Shown: piece after piece, positions 24,527 to 36,969 of the stretch
How positions within the stretch are numbered: position 1 is the first letter of the stretch
Layout: each line of letters begins with the position of its first letter
From: Sparassis latifolia
Lineage: Eukaryota; Basidiomycota; Agaricomycetes; Polyporales; Sparassidaceae
Length of the DNA stretch: 64,000 bases
Direction: 5' to 3'
Assembly (NCBI GenBank): GCA_018466975.1
Contig: CM031556.1
Span: forward strand, 1,550,001 to 1,614,000
Program-made: the position numbers and the translations under genes
Notes under the pieces: model-generated
Database searches by the model: none
Seen by the model: the letters and a program-made list of their open reading frames with translations, nothing else
Told to the model about the DNA's origin: nothing

Positions 24527-24957
24527 GATAGCTGTCAAAAACGAGTTCGTCGAGAGAAGTGGATACTCCATCAACGTTCAATTCAACGGTGACGAAGAGT
24601 TTCTGCCGCGATCATCCGTGATAGATCCGTTATCTAATCTTGGCCTCCGAGTCGCCACATGGCTCGTCGCGCGACCACTTGGGGACAACAAGGTCGTCAA
24701 GTTCCTCCAAGCATTTTCAGATCTACTCTGTTGCCCTCGGAATGTATCGGCTAACAAATTCCGCAGGGTATTTAGCATGAGCACTCATATTCACATTTTC
24801 TCGACATTCAGCGGTGCTTGGTGAGTGCTCCCTGTCACTTGGCAGTCATATTCTGTGCTGCGGTTCTAACTTTACGGTGGGACACACGGTGCCATGTTCG
24901 CAGGTACTCGTTCATCACGGACCACTCTTAACTATTTTTTCCCTCCCTACTCTTCAA
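24527..24957. promoter_or_regulatory. Divergent promoter region (F-box / LCCL genes)
   Basis: These 431 bp lie between two divergently transcribed start codons and must carry both promoters. No other gene is seen. Confidence 0.5.
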
Positions 24958-27085
24958 ATGCCGCCTAGCTCGCCCTCGATCGCGAGTTCTTCTCGCAGCA
25001 CGCATGTCGAGCTTGCATCTGGCATTTCTACGTCTCTGTCGGGGAAGTATCCTCCTGATGCCTTTAACGTGGAGATCTTTGGGATCCCCCACTTGACCTC
25101 CAACCCGTGGTACCAGAGGGCATACAGTGCTTTTGCTGCTAAGCACTCTCGAATCGCACGCGTAGTCAAGTACCTCAGAGGCCCTCGCCCAAAAGTAGAA
25201 TTGACAGGTCAGCCGTGTCATGATGTTTGTGAGGAGAGCGTGCTCACATATCTGTACGCAATTCAGATCCAACTCCATTCCTGAACTTGACTCTCCATAC
25301 GGGACGGCGTTCCTACAGCCTGGCTCTCGAACCTGCACTAATTCGCGTGACTCGACCGTTCACTTCTCCGTGGCTCTTCATTATCCTCACAATAGGCTAT
25401 ATTATCGCCGTTGCATTTATTTCACGAGCACAATCCTTCCTGACACCCGCAGACTCATTCGTCAGTTGTACTGCCACTTACTGGTCTGCAAACAACGGCT
25501 GTGGACTGGACGGCCAAGATTGCATGCCGTTCAGCAATTCGTCATTTAATTTCCGTTGCCCCGCGCAGTGTAGCTCCGTGGTTCTTGAGAATCCGCGGAC
25601 AGTGGGCGATGTCAAGGTCGATTATATTCCCTTGATTGTCGGAGGTGGTGATGTCAACGAGACATACCGAGGCGACACATTTATCTGTGCAGCTGCTATT
25701 CAATCGTTAGTGCTATCTATATTTCACGATCTCGTTGATTGATGCGTTTCCTTAGAGGTCTCATCAATGACTCCAAGGGGGGCTGTGGTTCTCTGCAGCT
25801 TGTCGGTAATTACACAGACTATCTGCCATTTGCGGCTCGTGGGTTGAGCTCCATTGGATTTCCAACGACTTTTCCGCTCTCTTTCCGATTTGCCCCATCC
25901 ACTTCCCTACATCACTGCAGCGATTTGCGCAATTATGCGCTGGTACTTGACGTCATCGTCACCGCAGCGCTGTTCCTTGTCCTCCGCCCCAAATCTATCG
26001 TTCTCTACTGGTGTATAGTCTGCATTGGTTTCTGGCATGTAGCTCTGTTCTCCCAGCCGATGGCCACACCACCCCCACTCGATCAAGCCTTTGGAGCATT
26101 CCTTCCCTCTCTCTTCATCGCTTATGCGTTCTGGCGGCTTGCTTTCAGGTTCACGTTACCTGCATTCAGAAACGCCCCGATTGAAGCTGCTGTGTGGTAC
26201 CTGGCGCCATACTGGGCAGGCGTCTTGACGAATATCACCACCGACAAGATTCCTATCAATACGCTCACTGCGACTACCCTCCGAACAGAGCCAGGAGCTA
26301 TTCCCGCTCTGGTCATTATCCTCGTCATTTTATTGTGTATTGTTATCAATCAAGTGCGGGTCATCCGTAAGACCGGTTGGCTGCCATACTACCTAGGGTG
26401 GTACGTTGCTGGTGGGCTCACCGCCCTGGTGGTCGCACTATTGCCTGGACTGCAGTTTAGACTGCATCATTATATTTTGGCAATGGTTCTCATACCGGGC
26501 ACGGCGTGGCCGACACGGGCATCCGCTGTATACCAAGGATTTCTCCTGGGCATGTTTCTTAATGGTGCTGCTGCGTGGGGTCTTGCCTCCATTTTGCAGA
26601 CTGCAGCAGACGTGAGCATTTTCTCTTCTCATGAAGCTACGGTTTGAATCTACTAACCGTATTTGTTCTCTAGCTGCAGGGGGACGGACCCTCGGGCTCA
26701 GCGATGCCATCCTTCTTAACTAACTCGACAAACTGGAATGCATCCATACCTTTGATAAACCAGATAATCTCCTGGAGCGCCCTTCCCGATGCGAGCGAAG
26801 GTTGGACAGGCTTCTCTCTTCTCATCGATGACGTTGAGCGCTACACTGGAGCGACACTCAATTTCTCGCTCGGAGCACTGCAAGCAGGCCTGCCGCACTT
26901 CTTCCGTCTCGCGGTGCGTGGCTTTGTACACATTATTTCTGTTTGTAGCCTCATGCCATGGCGATATGCCGACGATCTTCCCTCTTTAGTATAATAATGC
27001 CGCGACGACTGGAGATTTCACGATGCCCGCGACTCTGTGGCCAAATGGGACATGGGTGGATCCCTTTCCAGGGACTTCCACATAA
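24958..27085 (+). CDS. LCCL-domain multi-pass membrane protein
   Basis: A Ser-rich amino end (MPPSSPSIASSSRS) precedes a first membrane helix (WLFIILTIGYIIAVAFI). A lumenal LCCL domain then follows with paired cysteines: SCTATYWSANNGCGLDGQDC, FRCPAQC, TFICAAAIQ and, after an intron, GGCGSLQLVG, with N-glycosylation sites such as NETY and NYTD. About six to seven more helices follow (LVLDVIVTAALFLVL, VLYWCIVCIGFWHVALF, IPALVIILVILLCIVI, YYLGWYVAGGLTALVVALL, and others). The last exons give FFRLA/YNNAATTGDFT and stop at 27083-27085. Fungal LCCL membrane proteins are conserved, but their molecular role is unknown. The domain call rests on the cysteine pattern and the overall layout. Confidence 0.85.
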
Positions 27086-27519
27086 ATACTGTGGTTGTAG
27101 TTACCTCAAACACTCTTGTATAGCCCCCGATATTGGTCTGTGTATTACTTTAAGCTATTGCTTCTGATGTTTGTGGCACTACTATTAGTAGTAGGTGACA
27201 CACATTGAATTGGTGGAAGTACTGCGTGTATTCTACTTATATGTCTTTACATGGACAGCAAACATTTTCGGGACAAGCGGGCGAAGATTGCATTGGTCGT
27301 CTAAGCACGTTGAGGCTCTGAATATCTGACGGACTTCGCCGTGCAGCAACCGTGCAGATGGCACTTGGTTTCTCGGATTAATGATCGGCGAGATCGGCAA
27401 TGCACGTGACACACGCGGTTATAATGATTGTGCGAAATTGCTTTGCTTCGAACCTGCTTTCAGTAGCAAGCGGCCCCCTACTCTTTCACACTGTATCACT
27501 ATAACCTATACCTCCAGTC
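27086..27519. other. Intergenic, no gene seen
   Basis: This is the 3' end of the LCCL gene plus the promoter of the zinc-finger gene. I find no conserved protein, tRNA or repeat in it. Confidence 0.6.
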
Positions 27520-28534
27520 ATGAGCCCTTCGCAGTCGTCGTCTTCTGGGCCAAATTTTAGATATCCAGAAAGTGAGTAATTGTCATTCGCCCTCGGATGA
27601 AATCCATTCAGTTAGACCTTTACTGTTCTCCAGATTTCACCCGCAGTGGTGAGAGGCGCTGGCATTGCAACATTTGTACGTCCACGCGCCGCTCTCACTT
27701 TAAGTCGATGACGGCTGCCGCGGCAAAGGCGCACGAGCGTTCCAAGCAGCACATTCTTAAGGCCGACAAGCAGGAACCCTGGGAGTGGGAGCCTGCGAAT
27801 AACTGCCAGTTTGACCTGTCTGCTTGGGAACCACAGAGCAGGACCTTCGCAGATCTCCGTGTCAACCTGATCAATGACTACGTGCCGTTCTGGAGGGACG
27901 GCGTCGAAGCTGCGGAGGCAGGAGGGAAGCCCACAAGTATGGAGATTTTCTTGTCGCGGTTCGATGACGATCCCTGGGGCTGGAATAATGATTCGGGGGA
28001 CAAGGCGAGCGACGGATGGAGTAAGCCGCTCAGTCGGGCGAATGCTGCCGATGATTGGGGATCGCCCGCGCAGGAGAAGAACGAGTGGGGCGGCAAGGGT
28101 GTGCAGGACAAGAGTGGATGGGGAGCTGGTGCGGTTGCCGGTGGCGGAAACACAGAAGAAGACCCACAAAACCACAGCGGGTGGGCAGGTGGGGAAGCTG
28201 GTTGGGATGTGCCAGCACTCGTGCCCGACGCGTCGAGGCCGAACGAAGATCAGAACGATCGGTCCAGTGGTCGCAAGAAGTCGGGTGGCGGCCGCGTCAG
28301 GAAACGCAAGTATAATTGGACCGACGTCCCTGACCGTGATGCTTGGACTTTCGTGGAAAAATACGCTCGCGAAGAGGATGCCAGCCCGGAGAGACGACAG
28401 CAAATGCATCAATTTTTCGAGGTGAGCATGCATGATCGTACTTTTCTCCGACGTACTCATGACTGCAGATGCCTACGCATCTGAAAGTCCAGAAGATCGA
28501 GGAAATGATACATTTACTTCGAACTGCAGCGTAG
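27520..28534 (+). CDS. Zinc-finger protein with dense GW/WG repeats
   Basis: The ATG at 27520 gives MSPSQSSSSGPNFRYPE. After a short intron comes FTRSGERRWHCNICTSTRRSHFK, then AHERSKQH: a C-x2-C...H-x4-H type finger. It leads into a Trp-rich middle part (WEWEPANN, SAWEPQS). Residues ~130-215 then carry about nine GW or WG dipeptides in a Gly/Asp/Asn-rich, probably disordered setting: DPWGWN, DGWS, DDWGS, NEWGG, SGWGAG, SGWAG, AGWD. A basic patch (GRKKSGGGRVRKRKY) and a helical end (WTFVEKYAREE, then MPTHLKVQKIEEMIHLLRTAA) follow. GW/WG repeats of this density are the hallmark of Argonaute-hook proteins; that role is inference. The finger could bind RNA or DNA. Confidence 0.8.
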
Positions 28535-28938
28535 GTCTATCGTTGCTTCCCCGTCCGCACCCGTTATCCAACGTCATCCATGACTATTCGCATTCGCATC
28601 ATCATGCTTGAGGTATACCATCACTCGTACTATTTTCATGCTCCTTCTGCATCTCGCTGATTTTATTTTTGTGCTACTGTGCATCGCAAGTCTGGAATTT
28701 TATGCTGTATCCAAAACTATGTACCCCTGCTGTCATATCTGGAATATCTTCGTGGACTGTTACACACCACAACGGGCCGCCATAGCCTGCACACAGCCAG
28801 CGACCGCCGGCGCTTGCACTGCCACATCGGGAATGAACGTTATACGCACAGGATGACGTCAGCAGGGACTCCATATAACCAACGGTCGCGGCAGGCACTA
28901 AGTGCCTTAAGGCCTTTGACTCCTCTCAAATTTCCGAC
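28535..28938. other. Intergenic, no gene seen
   Basis: This stretch holds the 3' end of the zinc-finger gene and the promoter of the WW-domain gene. No supportable coding sequence is visible. Confidence 0.55.
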
Positions 28939-29827
28939 ATGAGTTTCAGTTTACCGAATTTACCGGACGGCTGGGTTCTACAGTATGATGAACGCACTCA
29001 GCATACTTTCTGGGTACGTCGCTGCGGATATTGATATCCGTGAACTTACCCATTTCCTGACCTGTGTTTAGGTAGACACAAGAGCAACCCCACCTCGTTC
29101 AATTTGGGTGCACCCCTACGAGGATGAGCAGTTCCTGGAGGAACATCCTGATATCCGCGAAAGACTTGTGGCGGTTCGCGTCCAGGGCCCGCCAAATGGC
29201 ACGCCTCCACCATATTCACCAAGGCGCCATTCATTCTCTGAAGGATCGAGGCCCGAGTCAAATGCTTACTTGGGGGTTGCCAATGTCGACGGAAGGGCGA
29301 CTTCTCAACCCCCTACCCCAACTGCTGGTACGGAGAAACAACATCACCATCGGGGCTTCTTTGGGAAGATGAAGGATAAAGCAATGGGTACGAAAGAAGA
29401 GAGAGAAGCTGCGAAGAGGCAGAGGGCAGCAGAAAGGGCGGCGGTGAGTGGGTACAATATTTGATGTGACATTTATTAATGTGACGCGCAGATGATGCAG
29501 CAACTGGCGGAGGAGCGCCGTCAGCAGAGGTTATCTTCACCATATGCGTATGGGAATACAGGCTATTCCCAATCAACCTACGGTGCACCAGCAGGTGATC
29601 CGCTCCTCGCAAGAAGGAGCAGAACGGGAGGTCGCTTTGGAAACAATGGCTTCGGTGGCGGTGGCTTTGGCGGCGGGGGCATCGGTTTACCACTCCTGGG
29701 CGGCTTGGCAGGAGGACTACTGCTGGGTGAAGTGTTGGATGATTTTGGTGGTGGCTGGGGAGGCGGATTCGGTGATCCTGGGTTTGGTGGAGGCTGGGAT
29801 AACGGGTTTGGTGGCGGTTTCTTCTAG
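28939..29827 (+). CDS. WW-domain protein with glycine-rich tail
   Basis: The start MSFSLPNLPDGWVLQYDE begins a WW domain; after an intron it continues HTFW/VDTRATPPRSIWVHP, giving the expected aromatic pair and final W-x2-P. WW domains bind proline motifs. A proline/serine stretch (GPPNGTPPPYSPRR) holds a PPPY motif that could itself bind WW domains. Next is a basic helical part (FFGKMKDKAMGTKEEREAAKRQRAAERAA), and then a Gly/Phe-rich tail with repeated FGGG units around a hydrophobic core (IGLPLLGGLAGGLLLGEVL). It ends GFGGGFF. Similar WW proteins with glycine-rich tails are common in fungi and have no known role. Confidence 0.85.
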
Positions 29828-30192
29828 ATCTGAGCCCAGCGGACTTTTTTGGCCGTAACTGTATTTCTTCTACGAGGCCACGCACAAACATGCTCATGGC
29901 CAGTATATACCCTCGACAGTGTAGCTCTGATCGTACCATAGATCTTCTCCATCTCGAGATGCGTGACAACTCTCAATGCCCGAGGTCACAATCGGTGACG
30001 CGGACTGCGCGGTGTGTGCTCCGAATACATACTCGTCGTTGCCGGTGGCATCGAGCTATGCCTTATTACTGAGCCCTCACCCTCCAACATCGTCCAAGGC
30101 GTTTGGAAAATTCTGTCAATTTCTACGGATCATACAAGTGCACGGCACACTGACTGAAGTCCAGGTGATATTGGCCTCAGTATTCAGACCCG
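29828..30192. other. Intergenic / promoter of TRS85
   Basis: These 365 bp run between the WW gene and TRS85. A TATATA stretch occurs near 29903, but it is about 290 bp before the start codon. No gene is visible. Confidence 0.5.
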
Positions 30193-33100
30193 ATGGCACC
30201 GTCACTGCCGTCTTCACTCAGTCCGCATATCTGCATATTATCTTCCCCAGACCTTGAAGAGGTCTTTGAGTCATCAGGGCTGCCGCCTTTACCTCAAATT
30301 TTGCAGTCATTTGCCCCTCTTCCCCAAGGTACGTTCCGGCCATATATATATTTTGTCGGTAAATCACTTAATGCGCTTGATTTCCCTCTTTTCTCGATTC
30401 CCGCAACTTCATGGTCTTTACAAACAATCAGTCACCACCCGCACGATATCACTCACTCCCGTACCCCACAGTTCTTTCGCCCTTCGTTTTTCCGACCTGG
30501 TCGAAATTGAAACCGCGACGCACGAAGATGATGAGCAGCGGGCAGCACGAACAATGGATTGGATGGCGGCGCGTATTGCAGGGAGGTGCTCACGCTGGGT
30601 TGATTTGATGGAGAGTCAGGCAGCAAGCAGCAAGGACAGTGTATGGAGAGACAGAACACCGTGGTGGGAAGAGGTGAAGAGGTGTGTCGAAGGAGACCAC
30701 GTTCCGAACAGCATGGAAGGGTGGAATCATCCTGTCGCAGGTGCGATCTCATACGTATTGGCTCTCAAATGAGGATTCTGATCCAGTTCTCAACTTTCGA
30801 CGCGTAACAGTAATAATAGCTGTATCGACAAATGCTGTAAACCCTCTCCAAGCTCTTCAAGACCTACATGCCCGTGCCATCGACTTCCCACCATGGGTAG
30901 ATGGCACTCACCTCCGATACTCTCTGATTGTACACCCTGCGAATTCTCCGCTGGCTGATCCAATGTATGCATTTATTGTATGTTATACCAGACAATGCGC
31001 GGTTTTATTAATTTGTTTTCTCAATTCCGCAGAGCAGAAGCGCTCTACAATGCAGTCAAGAAGCAGTATGGGTTACACAGTTACCTTCTCCCCCTGGCTC
31101 TGCCAACCTCTCCTTTGCCAGCTCCGGTGCCTATTCCTCCTCCAATACCCCGTCTGCCGACCCCATCCGCATACGAAACACCACCTCTTGCACCTTACAC
31201 CCCTCTCAGTGGTCTCACAGCTCCCGCCACACCTACACTAACGATGTCTCCCATGCCTCGATCTCCTAGGCCATCGAATCTCATGGCAGACCAACGACAA
31301 CCAACTCCTACTCCTAATACTGCAAACGCAAGTACACTACGTCTGAGCGAGAGGGATATTCAGCAGACCGGTAAGTTCGTCCGTGAGTTTGTCGTGATGA
31401 GCCTCGTGCCGTGGATGGAGAGATGTGTTGTAGAATGGAACGAGACAGTACGTATTTCTCCTCTTACGTCATCGATAACGGTCGTATTGACTTTTCGTCT
31501 TTGAGTACTCATCATCGCGCCGCTTGCCGTCTCGTCTCTTCTCTTCTACGCGGCGTCTCTTTGGGTCTTCCGCTCCGGCTTCCCCTGCTCCTCCAACACC
31601 AAACCACGGTTCGAACTCATCAGTCTCATCTATGTCTTCTCGCTTCACACACGGCCCAAATAATTCTGTCAGTTCGATAACTTCGACAAGCTCTTTCGGG
31701 ACTATTATTGGTGGAACAGTCACTCAGCAGAGACGACTGGCTGAGTTCGCGACAATGCTAGGCGATCACAAGCTTGCTGTCACGGTGTGGGAGGCCTTGC
31801 GAAAGGATTCAAAAGGAGGTTCCGTGAGTTGTGTTGTTCTATCTAATGTTGTTCTAGCCAATGTTGTTCTTAACTGCTTATTCGATTGGTTAGGATGTTT
31901 TACCCATTCTTCTAGCTCCGTCTCCAGCATTGGCATTGCATGCTTCAAATGCCCTCACAGCGCTGCAATCTCAGCCGCAGTTATCTTCTGAGGCTCCCGC
32001 TTTGGTGCAGCTACGCGGACTCGTCTACGCAGTGCGGTGGGACATAAGTGTCGACAAAGTCGATTTTGTTGGTCCCGTTCTGGAAGGAGAGAGGTGGCTG
32101 GTACAGGCTGCCGGTAGTGTACGTCGCATTCCTACTCTCACGCAGAACTATCTTCTTACAGCCTCTCAATCCCTGTGGTCATCGCGAGCTGCGTGGCTGA
32201 CAGAGATGGAGAGGCGCAAGGAGGTAGTTTTCATACTATTGGATGGGGAATGGACTAAGGACTGATTTAAGGCAGATGAACCTCCCGCTGCACTCCTGCT
32301 CGCCCATGCCGCATTCCTTAGCGAGAGGAAAGGGAGACGGAGAAGATCCGCACTCTGGTATCTGTCCGCTGCCGACAGACTCGAAAAGGCCGGTATTGTG
32401 AGTATGTCTTCCGTGTGTGGACTGAAATTTCGGCCAATTGTTGAAACATCAAGCTTAGAAACCTCTGGCGATGCACTTCTTTCGGAAAGCACATCATCTG
32501 TACAAGACTCCTCCAGCGGCGCAGATTTCACCATCGTTCTGGGAGAGTGAGGATAAGGACCCCAAGGACTGGCGAGGTTTCGATGACGTTCTGCCAGGAA
32601 TCGAGCACGAATTGGGTCAGTTCTACGTCGGTTAGATCATGGACCATGGCTCACAGACTCGCGAGGGCAGGTCGACTTATGTACACAACCGGTAATACGG
32701 AGGGGGCAGTTCGGTATTTCCTAGGATTGCTGCGATGGTGCTCTTTGCATCCACAACTTCCGTCGCATTCAGCGAATGGCACCGCATCATCCGAAGTGAA
32801 GCCAGTCACGACCGACAAGGTCTATCTGGAGGATTTCCGGGTGGCAACCAAGGTCATTACGCCGACGCTCATATTATTTGTCTGATGATGACAAATTTTC
32901 TACTTAGCACTTCAAGACGACTGAGCGAGACCAATGGGAAGCGGCCGCTTTGCAATTGCCCATTACTTTCTGCCAGGTGAAGCAGACCCGCGTACGTTTT
33001 CCTGGCGATGCTATTGAGGGTGATGCAACGGAATGGGATAAGAAGGAGGAAAAGTGGTCTGCTTTCTGGGCCCCTCGTGGTAAGGAAAAGCTCGAGAAGA

Positions 33101-35486
33101 GTGGGAAGGCTGCAGTTGACGGTGCGTTTCTCTGGCCTTGAAGGTTAGCTGTGCCTAATCTCTGTGCAGAGACATTTTGGGTTGACCTTGTATTGCACAA
33201 TTCCTTGAATGTGGAGGTCACATTGTCCGGCCTCTCTGTCGTTGTCCGGGAGAAGTCTGCTGGAGATGCGGACCCTAATGACGACCTCGTGGATATCGAG
33301 GTTGTCGATGATATTGTCTTAGAAGCTAAGGATACCCGTACAGTCTGTTGTCACATCTTTGTCCGCTACCGAACTCTGACCTTTCTCTTTTAGATTCCGG
33401 TCTCTGTTAAGTGCCGACGCCCAGCCTCGTTGGTTATCACACATGCCGTATATAATTTCCTGGATCTCCTTCCAGCTACCGAATCACTGGCGATCCGCGG
33501 TCGACGTTTGCACGATACCCCTCTTCAGAGGCAGACCAGAGCCTACGCTCCGGACGTACCAATACAAATAGAAGTAGAAGAAGCCGGACAGCGGCTACAT
33601 GTGAACTTCGTGGACGATAGACATCTGATCTTGGGCCAGGGAGAGTACAAACATCTGACGTTATCTTTGACAAACTCGGGAACAAGAAGTATCAGTGAAC
33701 TTTGGATGCTTGCTGGGAAAGACGATGGGATATGGATAGATATTCAAGTACCTAATGGCTCTGGCAAGTTTATCGTTGCTTTGTTCAACTGAAGCACAAG
33801 GCTCATGTCGCCAGCAGATCCCTCAACATCATCACCCTCGTTCACGGAGATCTTGCATTCTAGCAACTCGCTGGCTCCACGGAGGCCATACTGCGTATCG
33901 CTGGAGCAAATTCATAAATCATCGGTACTTGGACCTGGGGAGAATATGCAGATTCCTGCCGTACTACATGCCTCTCATGTTGCAGAGCAAGATCTGTGTA
34001 TTCTGTTCATATTCCGAGAGGTATGTGCATATTACCAGGCATCGTATTACGCATTACAGACATATTTGACGTAGGCCGAAGGAGCGGCCTTCCATTGTTC
34101 GAGAGTAATTCGACACTACGAAGTTCGGCCGGTCATTCATGCCTCTGCGTCCTCGCGACCAAGTCAATCTCCCGATCGCTCGTTTGTACTCAATCTAGAG
34201 GTGGAAAATTTGACGGCATCAAATGACATCCGTTTGACCCAAGTCACTACAATGAGTGGCATGTGGTCATGTAGTCCTCTATCAACTCAGTCTGTGTGCG
34301 TCCACCACCATTCTTGCAACCAACGTCTAGCTAATATGTTATAGCGGTCCTATACCACCGCACCAAGTTGCCAGGTTGACATTGGGTGCCACCCGATGGC
34401 AAGGCGGTTCTGGCTCTGATCCAACAATAGACTTTGTGTCCCAGAAGCTCAGAGATGTGCTAAGTGGGAACAGCCCCGATACGTCGGAGCCACCCCCAAT
34501 AGATCTCGTATGCGGCCATGTTTCGGAGGTACGTGTCTTAGAATTCATGGCAGTGCATAGACTGCAACATTATGTTAGGATTTCACGATTCGTTCGGTGA
34601 ACGTACCTTCCACGCGACATTTCATTCGCAGCTGCAAGCGAAGCGAAACCGCACATTTGGTGGCCTCCTCCCACCCCTACGTCCCTGCAGATTCCCATCA
34701 TTTGATCTTCCCGCTGCACAACCCTTATTCTGTGGATATCCTCGTGTTCTGGGAGCTCCCTGCTCAAGGTCGCTCTGGACATGTTCTTATCTCAGGAATT
34801 ACGCTTGGAGCCCGTCATGGTGCGCTGAAAGAAATCGTGGAAGAGGCTGACAGCGCGAAAGTGAAACGATCTATGTACGCTGAAACCCGGAGGCAGCGCT
34901 CGGAGATCCTGAGGTCGATCCGGGACAGCGAATGGAACGCGGAGATGAATCCTGTTGTTGTCACCGTGCAGGATGGTCGTAGGGTAGACCACGACTTTTC
35001 AAAGGGGTACGTAATTCTGGAAGTGTATCCTTTCTCTTGTACCTAAACTGTTATGCCGCAGGCCCCGTCACGTCTCAGTTGCGTTCACATTGCGAAACTT
35101 GTCTTTAACCCACCCGTCGAGGATAGTGCTCAAGCTGCAGTCAGCGTCAGCCGAACCTGCGTCTTCTGCGTGCGTAAAGACATTCATAGTCTCGAACACC
35201 GCACTGACCGGACCCTTTACTCAGTGCTCTGCTACCTCCACAGTACGCCGGCCGCCTAACGTATCGGAGCACGCTAGCACCGTCTGCGTCGCATATCTTT
35301 CAGGTCAAGTTATGGGTTACTCGACCCGGGAGCTACGCCCTCGACGGGTGGACTGTTGAGACGGACGTTGGTGAGCGAGCAAATGCAGGGACTTCTACTG
35401 GAGTCTGGAGGACGAGACATCGCTATGTGCAGGGCCCGCTGCCGGATTATCGGCACTCTATTACTGTCGTCGACGTTACATCATGA
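30193..35486 (+). CDS. TRS85: TRAPP complex subunit Trs85 (TRAPPC8)
   Basis: Trs85 is the TRAPPIII-specific subunit that directs this Rab1/Ypt1 exchange factor in ER-Golgi traffic and autophagy. The start at 30193 opens MAPSLPSSLSPHICILSSPDLEEVFESS, a typical amino end of the family. Further exons give LALRFSDLVEIE-like text (SSFALRFSDLVEIETA), WMAARIAGRCSRWVDLM, a proline/serine-rich linker (PTSPLPAPVPIPPP), QTGKFVREFVVMSLVPWMERCV, QQRRLAEFATMLGDHKLAVTVWEALRKD, HFFRKAHHLYK and ARAGRLMYTTGNTEGAVRYF. Beta-rich carboxy domains follow (VDLVLHNSLNVEVTLSGLSV, RHVSVAFTLRNLSLTHPS). The last exon ends HSITVVDVTS. It covers about 5.3 kb with many short introns. The family call is strong; individual splice sites are approximate. 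Confidence 0.9.
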
Positions 35487-35652
35487 TGAGCGTTCAGCTA
35501 CATATGCATATTTTACCATGGATCGTGGTGCCTTCTGCATCCCCGAAAGAGAAGGCAACACATTGCGAATTTGAGGAAGATAATGCATAGAAACACCGAT
35601 GACCACACACGAGCCCTCCGGAAAACTATAGTAGACATGACGAGTAGGCCGC

Positions 35653-36535
35653 CTATTGAGAATCCCCCTCCCGGTCTTTCTTGGCCTTTGCCTCCGCCTC
35701 CATGCGGATTTTCTTCAGCTTGGTGTTGAAATATGTCTGCAACAATGCATTCTGTGAGCTGAGACCACCGTATGAGAGAGAGTACGTACACCAGTGAAAA
35801 ACTGCACCGTGTTCATGAATGGTACCCAAAGTTCCGGCGGGATGAACCTCTGCGCGACCACGACAGTCAAGGGTAGTGTCATCCAGGTGACCTGCACACC
35901 CGCCGATCAGAATTTCACCCCCCTCGTAAATAGAGTTGGAACAAACGCACCCGCAATACACGCATAAATCCTGCCCGGACCGTACGGGCAACCTCGTCCA
36001 CGGTTGTAGCACCGTTGATGACAGCCGAGCAAGTCAAAAACACTTATCCCGCCGTAGAAATGAGTCACTCGCGCACCGGCATACGCAGCACCACTCACCG
36101 AAGATCTGGATGGGCGCGACGACGAGGTTCGCCGCGAGGACCTGGCCGAGCTTCGCGAGCACGCCTGTGCGCCCCGCGAACGCGCGCTGCGACGCGCCGA
36201 CGAGGAGATGGCCGAGCGGCGCGGACACGCAGAAGCCGTACAGCGCCATCTTCAGCGCGCGGGCGTCGACGTTTGCACGCGCGAGGACGTGTACGAGAAA
36301 CGGGGCGTCCTTCGCCACGCGCGCCGCGGGCTCACCCGCGAGGTGCGACGCGAGCACCTCCTGGAGGAACTGCAGCACCGCTGGCCGCAGATGAGGACAT
36401 CCTGTTAGGGGTTCAGAGGTAGTTGGGCTGGGAGGGCTCGCCTGTTGTGACCGCTTTCGTCCGCACAGGATGCGTGGCGAGCGACCGGAGGTATGCAGAG
36501 AGCAGGGGATTTATCTTGGTGACAGGGGAGCTCAT
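35653..36535 (-). CDS. Mpv17/PMP22-family peroxisomal or mitochondrial membrane protein
   Basis: Small four-helix integral membrane protein. The start at 36535 reads MSSPVTKINPLLSAYLRSLATHPVRTKAVTT, the usual opening of the family. After introns come VLQFLQEVLASHL, MALYGFCVSAPLGHLLVG, AKLGQVLAANLVVAPIQIFG, then AVINGATTVDEVARTVRAGF, TWMTLPLTVVVAQRFIPPELWVPFMNTVQFF and a basic end TYFNTKLKKIRMEAEAKAKKD. The order and spacing match PXMP2/Mpv17 proteins, which are thought to form small-solute channels in peroxisomes or mitochondria. At about 240 residues it is of normal size or slightly long. The compartment cannot be decided from sequence. Confidence 0.85.
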
Positions 36536-36969
36536 GGTGGTGCTCTCTCCTGGGGCGTTCGACAGGGTGTAGATGAGGGTGGGAGCTTTGAGGAAGAGCA
36601 GAGCATGGTCCCTTTTCCCTCGAGCAATAATCCACCTGATATCCGTGCTACCATCGTGACCACTGGCACGCGCCTCATTAATGTTTCACCTGACCGATTA
36701 AAGTGCAATACTACCGTTGGATCGACGCGTAGAACGTTTCTCCGGAGCGACTCAGAGGTGGCAAAAGAGGATGGTGGGCTCACAGGGGCTCACAGGACGC
36801 CGGGTGCAACTTGGTGGGCTCATATAGCGACAGTCTCGGAGCATGACAATATGAATTGCGACGACGTACACTTGTAAGATAGCGATATATACCATGGCAG
36901 AAAGCATGAATCCGTCTAACAACGGTATAAAAAGATACCAACCACGAAGAGCGACAGCCGAAGATAGAT
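36536..36969. other. Intergenic, no gene seen
   Basis: Both flanking genes are on the minus strand, so this holds the Mpv17-like promoter and the 3' end of the carrier gene. A tataaaa string occurs near 36927, far from either start codon. No coding sequence is supported. Confidence 0.55.

Noticed and set aside
36927..36933. tataaaa string as a promoter
   Set aside because: It lies near the 3' end of the carrier gene and about 390 bp from the Mpv17-like start; nothing links it to a start codon.
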